The position numbers were made by a program, and so were the translations under genes. Shown here piece by piece: positions 17,601 through 26,900 of a stretch of DNA of 59,059 nt (position 1 is the first letter of the stretch; each line of letters begins with the position of its first letter). The stretch comes from Butyrivibrio sp. (GTDB lineage: Bacteria; Bacillota; Clostridia; Lachnospirales; Lachnospiraceae), in the NCBI GenBank assembly GCA_016291375.1, contig JAEEXE010000016.1, positions 1 to 59,059 on the forward strand, in the 5' to 3' direction. The notes beneath the pieces are model-generated. The model was given only the letters and a program-made list of their open reading frames with translations. It was not told where the DNA came from and ran no database searches.

Positions 17601-19144
17601 AAGAACTGGAAATCGATCTGATCGATTCTGTTCAGGCAGATATAGCGGAGCAGCTCTCAAAGTACCAGGGACAGAAATATGAACTTGGAATATATGATGC
17701 ATCCGTATACGCAAAAGATGATCTGTATGCTCCGGTGCAGAAGTGTGTGGATTTTCTGAAAGCCGTTACCTTGAAAAAAATGGAGTTTAGAAACGGTATA
17801 TGTATTGTTTCTTCCTCCGGGGCCAAAGTTACGGATAAGGACAACACCATCAATCCTGCACAAGCAGCGGTTATGGGTGCGGCAGGCGTCATCGGAAATG
17901 AAAATGAAAAACTCAAGATACGTTGCTTAGATTTGGATGAGCATGCTTTTGCAGATTTTTCTAAGTTTGATATTTCAAAGTATAACCTTGATGTGATCTT
18001 TGTCAGGGAAGACAAAGTATATTCAAGAAAATTCGATGAGGCACACGAAGAGAAGACTAGTGAAGAGCACGAGCATAGCGGTGTGGTTATTGTATCCGGC
18101 GGAATGGGTCAGATAGGCAATCTGGTATGTAAGTGGCTCAGACAAAAAGGCTTTTCCAATGTGCTTGCGATCGGACATCAGGGTAAAACCGAAATAAATG
18201 GGTTCTCTGATGGAATAGAAGCTTTGGAAGTCAATGTGGAGAACATAGACGAGGTTGAGGAAGCTGTAAGGCATGCCAAAGAAAAATACGGAAATATCGA
18301 GGGCGTTATCCATATGGCAGGTAAAGCCGGAGATGGATTTGCACTTTTGAAGGATGAGAAAGATTTCTTTAAGGTGTACGCCGGAAAAGCGATCGGTGCA
18401 TACAACTTATATCAGTCGACAAAAGATGAGAATCTGAAGTTTATGATCATGTTCTCAAGTGTGGCTTCTCTGGCAAGAGATCCGGGACAAGCTGATTACA
18501 CTGCAGCGAATATGTTCCTTGATGCTCTGGCTGAGAAAGCTCATTTGGAGGGACGCAGTTGCGTAAGTGTTCTCTGGCCTCCTTTTGATAAGGTAGGAAT
18601 GGCTCATTACATGAACGCAATAGGTAAGAACAAGGATTTCTCGGAGATACAGGTTGAGGAAGCGGTAGATATTCTTGAAAGGATAATAACCGGACAGATC
18701 GGCGATACTGCAGTGATACTTCCCAATAAGAGAAAAAGCAGAAAGGTCGACAGAGCTGAGCAGGATGAACTGAAAGACATTACGATCATTGGTACTTCCG
18801 AAGAGGACGAGGTTATAAGAAATGTAGCAAAGATCTGGTGCAGAACCTTGGATATAAATGTGTTGGATGTAAATGATGAATTCATCAAGCTTGGTGGAAA
18901 TTCATTGCTGAGTACAGTCATGCTGAAAGAGTATCAAAAGATATATCCGGATGTTATGGAGATTGCAGATCTGTTTTCTTATACCACTGCAAATAAGCAG
19001 GCAGAGTTTGTAAGAGAAAAACTCGGAATAACCAAGCAATCAAAAGAACCTGATAAGAAGCTTAAAGAAGATACGGTAACAGATTTATTGGACGCAGTGA
19101 TAAATGGTTCCATGAGCGTTGAGGAATCATTGAGATTATTGTAA
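14666..19144 (+). CDS. AT-less PKS module KS-DH-KR-ACP
   Basis: About 1492 residues from TTG 14666. KS (about 30-460) has Cys205 in DTACSSG, His346 (in NHGTAT rather than AHGTGT) and His386 in NIGH. The DH (about 670-920) carries His684 in an H-x3-N-x4-P motif, where the usual glycine is asparagine, and the second catalytic element H-P-A-L-F-D with Asp852. The KR (about 1000-1350) has the nucleotide motif GGMGQIG near 1144 and the Y-x3-N pair Tyr1278/Asn1282; no LDD motif is seen. The ACP attaches phosphopantetheine at Ser1413 in G-G-N-S-L. A helical tail may be a docking element. No AT exists, so malonyl must come from the trans-AT encoded just upstream. The expected step is extension of the glycyl chain, ketoreduction and dehydration to an enoyl group. 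Confidence 0.88.
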   Translation: MELLNIDDLNLEHIDQISEIELHNSDPEPFDDPIAIIGISGKIGKAENVSEFWEAIKSGEDFYSTLSDERKKDADRYGEIRGTKTGDHYIEGSLLKNISNFDHDFFGLSMQEAKCMDPNQRLLLENTWKALEDAGYAGERLKGTHTGVFVGHSSDFGMNYRTMIHNISPGINELAVSGNVASMIASRISYQFDLDGPAMMIDTACSSGLMAVYEACQSIKKNECDMAIAGAVKCAVYPVWYDKKDSDGVRIISDTQSKDNITNTYDENASGTFLSEGVVTFILKPLSRAKTDKDHIYAVILGGSRNQDGRSNGITAPNLKAQKDMLLRAWEDAGISPEQLKYIENHGTATKLGDPIEIRAISEALKKFTKKKQICGVGSVKTNIGHMDHASGMAGLLKLVLSLENGEIPKSIHFRQPNSNIDFIDMPLYVVDSNVPIKDRNETLVGINSFGISGTNCHLVLRGYEDTDKQAGEAKEIGEFIVPISAKNKETLKLLVEKYVDYLDNEQVEMQDFLRTVIVGRKHFSCRLCIVASSKEQLIDAMKSFISGNDEYVTKDAYLSYREHKIVAGNPHTDGEVSEITAKEKEELSRKQHKYLSLEQFGENLSTWMKAYVGGADIPWESYVDQLGGKIVSLSTYPFAPTRCWLDEKGTAKKNTDRQVIHTMLMDIVIEQCDIENCWELREHTLNNNCILPGTALIDKMLTYIREEYGYDRRVVLENVQFEAPFGVAKDEQKELQMTVKKENDRFLIGLYSQVEDDWDVHATAEYRSSDYEAEASTRCDIADWKKRVPAEIVHEDKKDSERGIKVSDRWSKSLRKCHSTENRDEFLFELKLADKYKDEALQHRMHPALFDIAVNAVSGCIGEDQTFLPFSYGRIVSYKDLTAHIFVYAKKRKGEKGSELYSFDLTISDNEGNKIAEIENYSIKRLPKEDFSLHRKVPVLKEEYFCVGDVANSGNLKGRLLYLGSKDSNMLKGLNANKELEIDLIDSVQADIAEQLSKYQGQKYELGIYDASVYAKDDLYAPVQKCVDFLKAVTLKKMEFRNGICIVSSSGAKVTDKDNTINPAQAAVMGAAGVIGNENEKLKIRCLDLDEHAFADFSKFDISKYNLDVIFVREDKVYSRKFDEAHEEKTSEEHEHSGVVIVSGGMGQIGNLVCKWLRQKGFSNVLAIGHQGKTEINGFSDGIEALEVNVENIDEVEEAVRHAKEKYGNIEGVIHMAGKAGDGFALLKDEKDFFKVYAGKAIGAYNLYQSTKDENLKFMIMFSSVASLARDPGQADYTAANMFLDALAEKAHLEGRSCVSVLWPPFDKVGMAHYMNAIGKNKDFSEIQVEEAVDILERIITGQIGDTAVILPNKRKSRKVDRAEQDELKDITIIGTSEEDEVIRNVAKIWCRTLDINVLDVNDEFIKLGGNSLLSTVMLKEYQKIYPDVMEIADLFSYTTANKQAEFVREKLGITKQSKEPDKKLKEDTVTDLLDAVINGSMSVEESLRLL

Positions 19145-19161
19145 TAGGTGGTAGATTACGT

Positions 19162-22100
19162 ATGGAAAAAGTAAAAGAGTACATTCTTTCGCAAGTTGCT
19201 AATCATGATATATCAAAAGAAAAAGCCAAAGAATTATTGTTGGAGATCAGTGATGCCGGCGGTATCTCCGGCGGAGAGATAGCGATCATAGGTATAGCGG
19301 GAAGGTTCTCAGAAGCAGATAATTTGGACCAATTCTGGGACTTATTAAAAACCGGTCAAAATACTATCAGGAAGTATCCAAAAGAAAGAATTGAAGATCT
19401 TAGAGAAGTATTTAAGAATCCCTTTGCCACGGAATTCCTTCTTGGAACAGCTTTGGATCTGGATAAGCTTGATGAAAGTATTGCAGATTGCGGCTATCTC
19501 AATCAAATTGACAAATTTGATGCGGAATTCTTTGGAATAGTACCAAATGAAGCTACATATATGGATCCAAACCAGCGTATCGCTCTGGAGGTCGCATGGG
19601 AGGCAATTGAGAACTCCGGATACGGCGGAGACTTACTTAGAGGAACCAAGACAGGAGTATACATAGGAAGAGATCATACCAATTATTCTTTCTATAAGTT
19701 GTGTTCTGAGAGAAATTCCTTACAGCTGACGGGTTCCTGGGAGGGAATGGTTGCAAGTAGGATCACATATTTCTTGGATCTTAAGGGACCCAGTATGGTA
19801 ATTGATACTGCTTGTTCTGCAGGAATGGTAAGTGTTCACCAGGCGGTTAAGGATCTGCTCATAGGAGAATGTGATGTTGCTATAGCAGGAGGAATCAATC
19901 TTTGCCCGACAGGAGAGATAAAGGCTAAGTATAAGAATGGTGCAACACTTAGCAGCGTAGAGGCAGATGACAATACCATAAGAACATTTGATTCCAGGGC
20001 GACAGGAACAGTTTGGGGTGAAGGTGCGGGAATGCTTATTATGAAACCTCTTTCTAAAGCCAAGAAAGACGGGGATCATATACACGCAATAATCAAAGCA
20101 TCAGCTATCAATAACGACGGAATGACAAACAGTTTGACTGCGCCAAGCGCAAAGACTCAGGAACAGGTAATCCTTGAGGCGTGGAAGAAAGGAAAAATAG
20201 ATCCCGAAACAATCAGCTATTTTGAGGCACACGGAACAGGAACCGTACTTGGCGATCCCATAGAGATAAGCGGAATAACCAATGCATTTAGGAATTATAC
20301 CAAGAAAAAACAGTTCTGCGGCATAGGTTCTTTAAAGACAACGATGGGACATATGGTGGGAGCTTCAGGTATAGCTTCTATAGCGAAGGTGGTCAAGGCA
20401 TTTGAGCATAAGCAGCTTCCTGCAAATGCTAACTTCCTTGAACCCAATCCGTATATAGATTTCGCGAACAGCCCGTTATATGTCAACAATGAGCTTACCG
20501 ATTGGGAGCCTGAATGCGGCATAAGGAGAGCTGATATCAATTCCTTTGGATTTATCAGGACCAATTGCCATATGGTTCTGGAAGAACCACCAAGATATGA
20601 AGCCAAGGAGGATAAACAGCGCAAGTATGTCCTCACGATAAGTGCCAAGAATGAAGATTGCCTGTACGAGTATATAAGGAAATACAGCGAGTATCTTGAA
20701 AATTGTGAGTATTCGCTCAGTGACATATGTTACACATCCAATGTCGGTCGCGGACATTATTCATACAGGTGCGTGATCCCTGTTTCCAACAAGAATGAAC
20801 TTCGTGAGATCATTCGACGCATAGATGGTCAGACCATGGATAGATGGGGAGCATATGGCGTACAATGCGATTATTTTGTGGTTGTAAACAATAAGAAAAA
20901 GGAGCTTGGAGCGCATGAATGCACCGATGCTCAGATAAACGAGCTTACAACCGAAGCAATGAATAAACTCAGCTATTACGTTAAAGAGCATCAGCAGGAT
21001 GAGATGCTGCTTAGAGATATCTGCAACCTGTATGTAAGAGGCGCAAAGATTGATTGGAGTCTTTTGTACGGGGAAGAGAAGGTTGATAAGGTTCCTGTGC
21101 CCACATATCCCTTCAAGAAAACAAGATATTGGGCAAACAGCATGAAGAGTGAATTACAGCTTGGAACCGACAAGGTTATTCATCCGATGGTGGAGAAAAA
21201 GACAGCTGAGTTTGATAACCACATCGTTTTCGAGACAGTTTTCTCAAACAATAAGCAATGGGTATTGTCAGATCATAAGATCAACAATATCTCTGTGCTT
21301 CCCGGAACAAGCTATTTAGAGATGGTAAAGGAAGCAATGTATGTAGTTGAGAATACAAGAAAGATCAGATTTGAAAATCTCTTTTTCCTGCAGCCAATGG
21401 TCATAGAAGATGGGGAAGAGAGAAAGGTTTATACCGTTTTAGAAAGAGAAGGTGATAAGTATTCCTTCAGGATTTATAGCGGGAAAAACAAAAATAAGAT
21501 CGTATATACAGAAGGTGATGTAGCGGTAGATACAAGCGAATCCGAGAATGTTTCCTTTAAGGATATTCAGGAAAATGCAGATGAAAAAGAGCTTGAAGTT
21601 GAACAGATCAATGATACGGGAGTATTCCAGTTTGGTAGGCATTGGGAAGTTGTAAGAGCTTATTGGAGAAAAGGAAATAAGTATCTGTTAAAGTTGGAAC
21701 TCCCTAAGGACCTGCAGAATGATCTAAGTGTATTTACACTTCATCCCGGAATTATGGATAACGCCGTTAACTTCACAAGTCAGAGCACCGGAGAAACATT
21801 CCTGCCATTCACATATAAGACACTGAAGATCTATTCGGAGTTTAAAAATGTGATGTATTCGCAAATAGAAGTTAGTCAGCAGAACAGCGAAACAGCCGTT
21901 TATAATGTGGATATTTTCGATGAAGCCGGAAACCTTATTGTACAGGTCAAGGACTATACAACTAAGAAAGTTCACGCCGAGAGCTTTAGACAGTTCAACA
22001 GTCCGAAGGTCTTCTCCAAATTTATCTGGAAGAAGGCAGATAACAGGAAGAGCAAAAAACAGGTTCCCGGAAAGTGGGCTGTAATTCTCAAAGATTCACA

Positions 22101-23898
22101 GAGAGGAACAGAGCTTCTTGAAGAATTAAAGAATCAGGGAAAAGAGGCTGTGGCTTACTATCTGGCAGACTCAGCTGATGAAGGAAAAAATGTATTCTGC
22201 GCAGATGAGAATGGCGTAGCCAAGATCGTATCCAAGCTGCAGAGCGATAAGTGTACAGGACTCTTGTTTGCTCCGGATTATACGGGGGATTCGCAAGAGA
22301 TATTGAGTAATCCTGAACCTATCATCAATTCAGGATTGTATACCTTGTTCAGGCTCACCAAGGAACTCATAAAGATGAATGTTAAGCTTCCCAACGGTGT
22401 GATCGTCCTTGTGGCGGATGCTTGGGAGGTAGATAAAAAGGAACCCGGAATAGCTCCTAATTCAGCTGCAACGGCAGGACTTGCAAGAGTAATGGGACAG
22501 GAATATCTGCATTTCCATGTGGAAATTGTTGATGCAACAGAGAATATCCCCGTTGAGAATGTTGTTTCGGAAATAATGGATTACTCGCTTGTGGGATACC
22601 GTGCAATTCGTGAAGACGGTGTTTATTGTGAGCAGATGGTGGAAAGCGAGGTTATATTAAACGATGCCTATGAACCCGAGGAGGATGGAGTATATGTTCT
22701 TACAGGCGGACTGGGTGGTATAGCATTGGCAATTGCCGAAGAAATGGTCAGACACAAGAAGGTAAATCTGCTCCTTGTGGGAAGAAGTGCAATGCTTCCG
22801 AGAGAAGAGTGGGAAAGAGCTTCCAAGGATTCCGAGAATGAAAACAACAGAAAGTACAGTGCACTTCTTAGGATTTCCGAGAAAGCCGGATCCATTGATT
22901 ATTTCAGAGCTGATGTTTCCGATAAAGAAGCGATGGAGCGCTTAGGGGACCATATAAGAAAGAACTACAGCCGAGTTATAGCGGTTTATCACACAGCCGG
23001 AGTTCCTGCGGATGGATATCTCAAGTCCAAGGATGAGAGCATATTCCTTAATGTAACAAGACCTAAGATCGAAGGAACTATCAATATATTGAATCAGCTC
23101 CGTAAAGAAGACAGAACGAAACTGGTGCTGTTTAGCTCAATTGTCTCATTGCAAGGCGGAGAAGGAGAAGGCGATTATTGTGCAGCCAACTCGTTCCTGG
23201 ATGCAATGGTGCCCTATGCAACAGGTATGGGATTTGAAACAGTATCTGTTAACTGGCCTGGATGGCTTGAGGTTGGTATATCTCACAGACTCGGTCTTAA
23301 GGATGAATACACATTATTCAAGCAGATTACCGTAAAAGAAGGTATCTCATGGATGTTCTATCTTTTGAAGCATCCTGAGATCAGATGTGTTCCTGCTCAT
23401 ATAAATGATGAATTCCTGGCAAAGAACATAGATGAATTGGTGTTTGAAGTATCTGACAAGATCAAGCAAAAAGCTCTTTCTGCGAAGAAGGAATCCGGAA
23501 ATGAAAAGGCCGGAAACGGAACTGTCAAAGCAATAGGAATAGCAGATATGAATGAAATTCAAAGTAATATCTGCAACATATACGCCACAGTTCTGGGCTT
23601 GGATGAAATTGACGTATACAAGAGTTTTCAGGATCTTGGAGGCAATTCTCTTATGACAACAAGTTTGCTCAAGCTTGTAAACCAGTTCTATGAGGGACTT
23701 GTGGACATTGCAGATCTATTCTCCTATGCAACGGTAGTGGATCTTGCTCAGATCATTGAAGAGAGATTACAGGAAAAAGAAGCACAAAAGGCAGAAGATG
23801 ACGGCAAAGTGGAAACTCTTGATCTGATGGACAGATTAAAGAGCGAACTTGGTGAAGATAGCGATCTACTGAACGTGCTGAATGAAAACATAGGTTAA
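19162..23898 (+). CDS. AT-less PKS module KS-DH-KR-ACP (second)
   Basis: 1578 residues with the same order as the preceding synthase. KS (about 35-480) has Cys218 in DTACSAG, His357 in AHGTGT and His397 in TMGH. The DH (about 690-940) carries His705, again with Asn instead of Gly in H-x3-G-x4-P, and Asp866 in H-P-G-I-M-D. The KR (about 960-1420) includes a structural subdomain, TGGLGGIA near 1182 and Tyr1339/Asn1343. The ACP serine is Ser1496 in G-G-N-S-L. The N-terminal 30 residues and the acidic C-terminal tail are helical and could dock with neighbours. No AT is present. The predicted outcome is a second reduced and dehydrated malonyl extension, giving a conjugated diene with the first. 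SD AGGTGG lies before ATG 19162. Confidence 0.88.
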   Translation: MEKVKEYILSQVANHDISKEKAKELLLEISDAGGISGGEIAIIGIAGRFSEADNLDQFWDLLKTGQNTIRKYPKERIEDLREVFKNPFATEFLLGTALDLDKLDESIADCGYLNQIDKFDAEFFGIVPNEATYMDPNQRIALEVAWEAIENSGYGGDLLRGTKTGVYIGRDHTNYSFYKLCSERNSLQLTGSWEGMVASRITYFLDLKGPSMVIDTACSAGMVSVHQAVKDLLIGECDVAIAGGINLCPTGEIKAKYKNGATLSSVEADDNTIRTFDSRATGTVWGEGAGMLIMKPLSKAKKDGDHIHAIIKASAINNDGMTNSLTAPSAKTQEQVILEAWKKGKIDPETISYFEAHGTGTVLGDPIEISGITNAFRNYTKKKQFCGIGSLKTTMGHMVGASGIASIAKVVKAFEHKQLPANANFLEPNPYIDFANSPLYVNNELTDWEPECGIRRADINSFGFIRTNCHMVLEEPPRYEAKEDKQRKYVLTISAKNEDCLYEYIRKYSEYLENCEYSLSDICYTSNVGRGHYSYRCVIPVSNKNELREIIRRIDGQTMDRWGAYGVQCDYFVVVNNKKKELGAHECTDAQINELTTEAMNKLSYYVKEHQQDEMLLRDICNLYVRGAKIDWSLLYGEEKVDKVPVPTYPFKKTRYWANSMKSELQLGTDKVIHPMVEKKTAEFDNHIVFETVFSNNKQWVLSDHKINNISVLPGTSYLEMVKEAMYVVENTRKIRFENLFFLQPMVIEDGEERKVYTVLEREGDKYSFRIYSGKNKNKIVYTEGDVAVDTSESENVSFKDIQENADEKELEVEQINDTGVFQFGRHWEVVRAYWRKGNKYLLKLELPKDLQNDLSVFTLHPGIMDNAVNFTSQSTGETFLPFTYKTLKIYSEFKNVMYSQIEVSQQNSETAVYNVDIFDEAGNLIVQVKDYTTKKVHAESFRQFNSPKVFSKFIWKKADNRKSKKQVPGKWAVILKDSQRGTELLEELKNQGKEAVAYYLADSADEGKNVFCADENGVAKIVSKLQSDKCTGLLFAPDYTGDSQEILSNPEPIINSGLYTLFRLTKELIKMNVKLPNGVIVLVADAWEVDKKEPGIAPNSAATAGLARVMGQEYLHFHVEIVDATENIPVENVVSEIMDYSLVGYRAIREDGVYCEQMVESEVILNDAYEPEEDGVYVLTGGLGGIALAIAEEMVRHKKVNLLLVGRSAMLPREEWERASKDSENENNRKYSALLRISEKAGSIDYFRADVSDKEAMERLGDHIRKNYSRVIAVYHTAGVPADGYLKSKDESIFLNVTRPKIEGTINILNQLRKEDRTKLVLFSSIVSLQGGEGEGDYCAANSFLDAMVPYATGMGFETVSVNWPGWLEVGISHRLGLKDEYTLFKQITVKEGISWMFYLLKHPEIRCVPAHINDEFLAKNIDELVFEVSDKIKQKALSAKKESGNEKAGNGTVKAIGIADMNEIQSNICNIYATVLGLDEIDVYKSFQDLGGNSLMTTSLLKLVNQFYEGLVDIADLFSYATVVDLAQIIEERLQEKEAQKAEDDGKVETLDLMDRLKSELGEDSDLLNVLNENIG

Positions 23899-23940
23899 TA
23901 CAGATAATTTACATACTCATTGAGAGGACGGGATTATTTA

Positions 23941-26900
23941 ATGGCAAATAAAGAGTTAATAGAATTTATATTAAATGAAATGCAGAATAAGAATCTTGAT
24001 AAAGAGAAGGGAAAGGGATTCTTACAGGATATTCTGTCCGAAGATGAGAAAAAGCAGGAAATCGCCATTATTGGAGTGTCATGCCGTTTTCCGGATGCTG
24101 ATTCCATCGATGAATTTTGGGAAAACCTTATCGAGGAGAAAGATTCTATCGGCTCATATCCGGAAAACCGCATCGATGATCTTCTCAGAATAAGCGATGG
24201 ACCGACCAATGCCATGAAAGGCGGCTTCCTCAAGCGCGTGGATCTTTTTGACCCCGAGTATTTTGATATGCCACCGAAAGCTTGCATAGAAATGGATCCC
24301 TATCACAGGATCATGCTGGAAGTTTTTGTTGAAGCACTTGAGAACGCAGGCTATTACATTGAGCAGATAAAAGGTAAAAAAGTTGGTGTATATGTAGGAA
24401 ACGATATGACTCATAGGATGGTCAGATCATATTTCCCATTTCTATCAGATGTTTCATTTTCTGCCCTTGTAGGTTCCTGGACAAGTGTTCTGGCCAGTAG
24501 GATCTCATATTTGTTTAATCTTCGTGGACCTGCAATGGTCCTTGATACGGGATGCTCATCAGCACTTACAGCTCTTGATGCTGCCGTTAAAGCGATTAGG
24601 AATAACGATTGTGAGACTGCATTTGTGGGAGGTATCAACTTACTTCTCGATCCCTCCGCATTGGCTGAACAAACACTTTCAGAGGACTATGTAGTCAGAT
24701 CTTTTGACGATAGTGCTAACGGAACAGTATGGAGTGAAGGTGCCGGTGGTATTTACATTAAGCCATTGGATAAGGCGGTCAAGGACGGGGATCATATTTA
24801 TGGTGTGATCAAGGGTATCGCTGTAAATTGTGATGGCAATTCCAACGGTATTACCGCCCCGAATGCGAAAGCACAAGCTGAGGTAATAAGTGAAGCATGG
24901 AAACGTGCGAAGATCAATCCTGAAGATATTTCCTATATTGAGGCGCACGGCACCGGCACTGTATTGGGTGATCCAATAGAGGTAAAGGGATTGCTGCAGG
25001 CTTACAAAGCTTTCAATGTAAATAAGAAGCAGACATGCGGACTCGGAACAGTAAAATCCAATATCGGGCATACCGTAGGTGCTGCCGGAATGGCTTCTCT
25101 TGTAAAAGTTTTATTGTCTTTTAAGCACAATGAGATTCCTGCAAGCATTAATTTTAAGAGTCCAAATCAGTTCATAGATTTTTGCTCAACGCCTTTATAT
25201 ATGCAGTCTGAAAGATCCGAGTGGAAATCCAACGGAAGTGAAAGAATAGCAGGTATAAACGGATTTAGTCTGGGAGGAACCAATGTACATGTCGTTCTTC
25301 AGAGCTATCCGGATTCGATATCCAATGAGGAGGGTAATAGATTTCCTTTTTATATCAGTAATAAGAGAAACACCTTGGTATTGAAGGATCTATATAATCT
25401 ACGAAAGCATTTTAAGATTTCTGAAGGAGAGAACTATGCAGATATCTGTTATACACTTGCTGCCGGAAGGAAGAACCGAGAATTTGGTGTCGGATTCTTT
25501 TGCGGATCCAAGAAAGAGCTGACAGACAAGCTTGAAGCAGCCATCGAGATATTAGAGGGTGGAGCTGAGCATTATGAAGAAAACGGTATATATATCGGAA
25601 GTACGGAAGATGACTTCAGAGAGGATAAGCAGGATAAAGAGAAGCAGATAATCACCTCTTATATAAATCATAAAAACGATGAACTCAAAGAATTACTTTT
25701 AAGCTCGGAAAAAAAGCATGTGAATCTTCCTGCAGCGTCTTTTGATAACAGAAGAATGTGGGATCAGAACGCTGTCAAAAAAACTGCTGTTGCAGAAGAA
25801 AGCCGAGAGGATGTACTTCGCAGAGATGTTAGGAAGATTCTTGAAGGTGAGTCACAGTATCTATCTGATAACACAGATGAAAGAGATGTAGTGGCAGAGA
25901 TCACAGCATATATTTGGAGATCAACACTTGGGTACGATCAGATCTCTTTGGATTCGGATTTTTATCAGCTTGGTGGAGATTCTATCACCGCACTGACAGT
26001 TGTGAGACTGATCAACGGTATCTTTGAAACTGACGTACATGAATCGCTGGTGCTGGAAAAACCGCTATTCTCCGACTTTGTAGCTTCATTGAAAAATGAT
26101 TATCAGTTGTCCGAGGATAGGATAGGCAGCAGAGAAGAATCACATGAAGTAAAGGAGATTACAGATTCTACAGAACTGAAATTGACTTCGTCACAAAAGA
26201 GTATCTTTTACTCTGTATATGGCAAGGATCCTTCCGTTGCCTATAACATAAGTGCGATTGCAAGAAACAAAGGAAAAATAGATAAAAAGAAACTTGAAAA
26301 AGTGTTCAGTGAACTTGTAAGCAGACATGAGAGTATTCGAGCTACTTTCACTATGAAGGACGATGAACCGATTCAAATAATCCATCCTTCAAGTGATGCG
26401 GAAATCGAGTACTATCAGCTGAAAGAAAAGTCCGGAAAATGTGAGGAGGAACTTCTGGAAGAGGAGCTGGGGAAAATTATCAGACCATTTGATATTGAGA
26501 CGGGACCTCTTTTCAGGATCAGCTACGTAGAGGGATTAAACGATGCCTCATATCTGGTATTTGATATACATCACATAATTTCAGACGGCTATTCAATGGG
26601 AGTCTTGTATAAAGATTTCATAGATCTTATGACCGATCATAAGATCGAAGAACCTGAAGTACGCTACAGTGAAGCGGTTACTGAACTTTGTAATAGTGAG
26701 CAAAGGGAAGATATTAAGAAGCAAAAAGAGTGGTGGGAGCAGAAATATGCAGAACCGGTTCCGGAGATGGATATTTTCACCACGAAACGTCGAAGACCTG
26801 CAGAAAACAGGAAAGGAAAATTGATCAGTTCCTTTATTGACGGTGACTTATATCATCAACTGAAAAACTGCGCAAAAGAATATAAAACGACTAACTTTGT

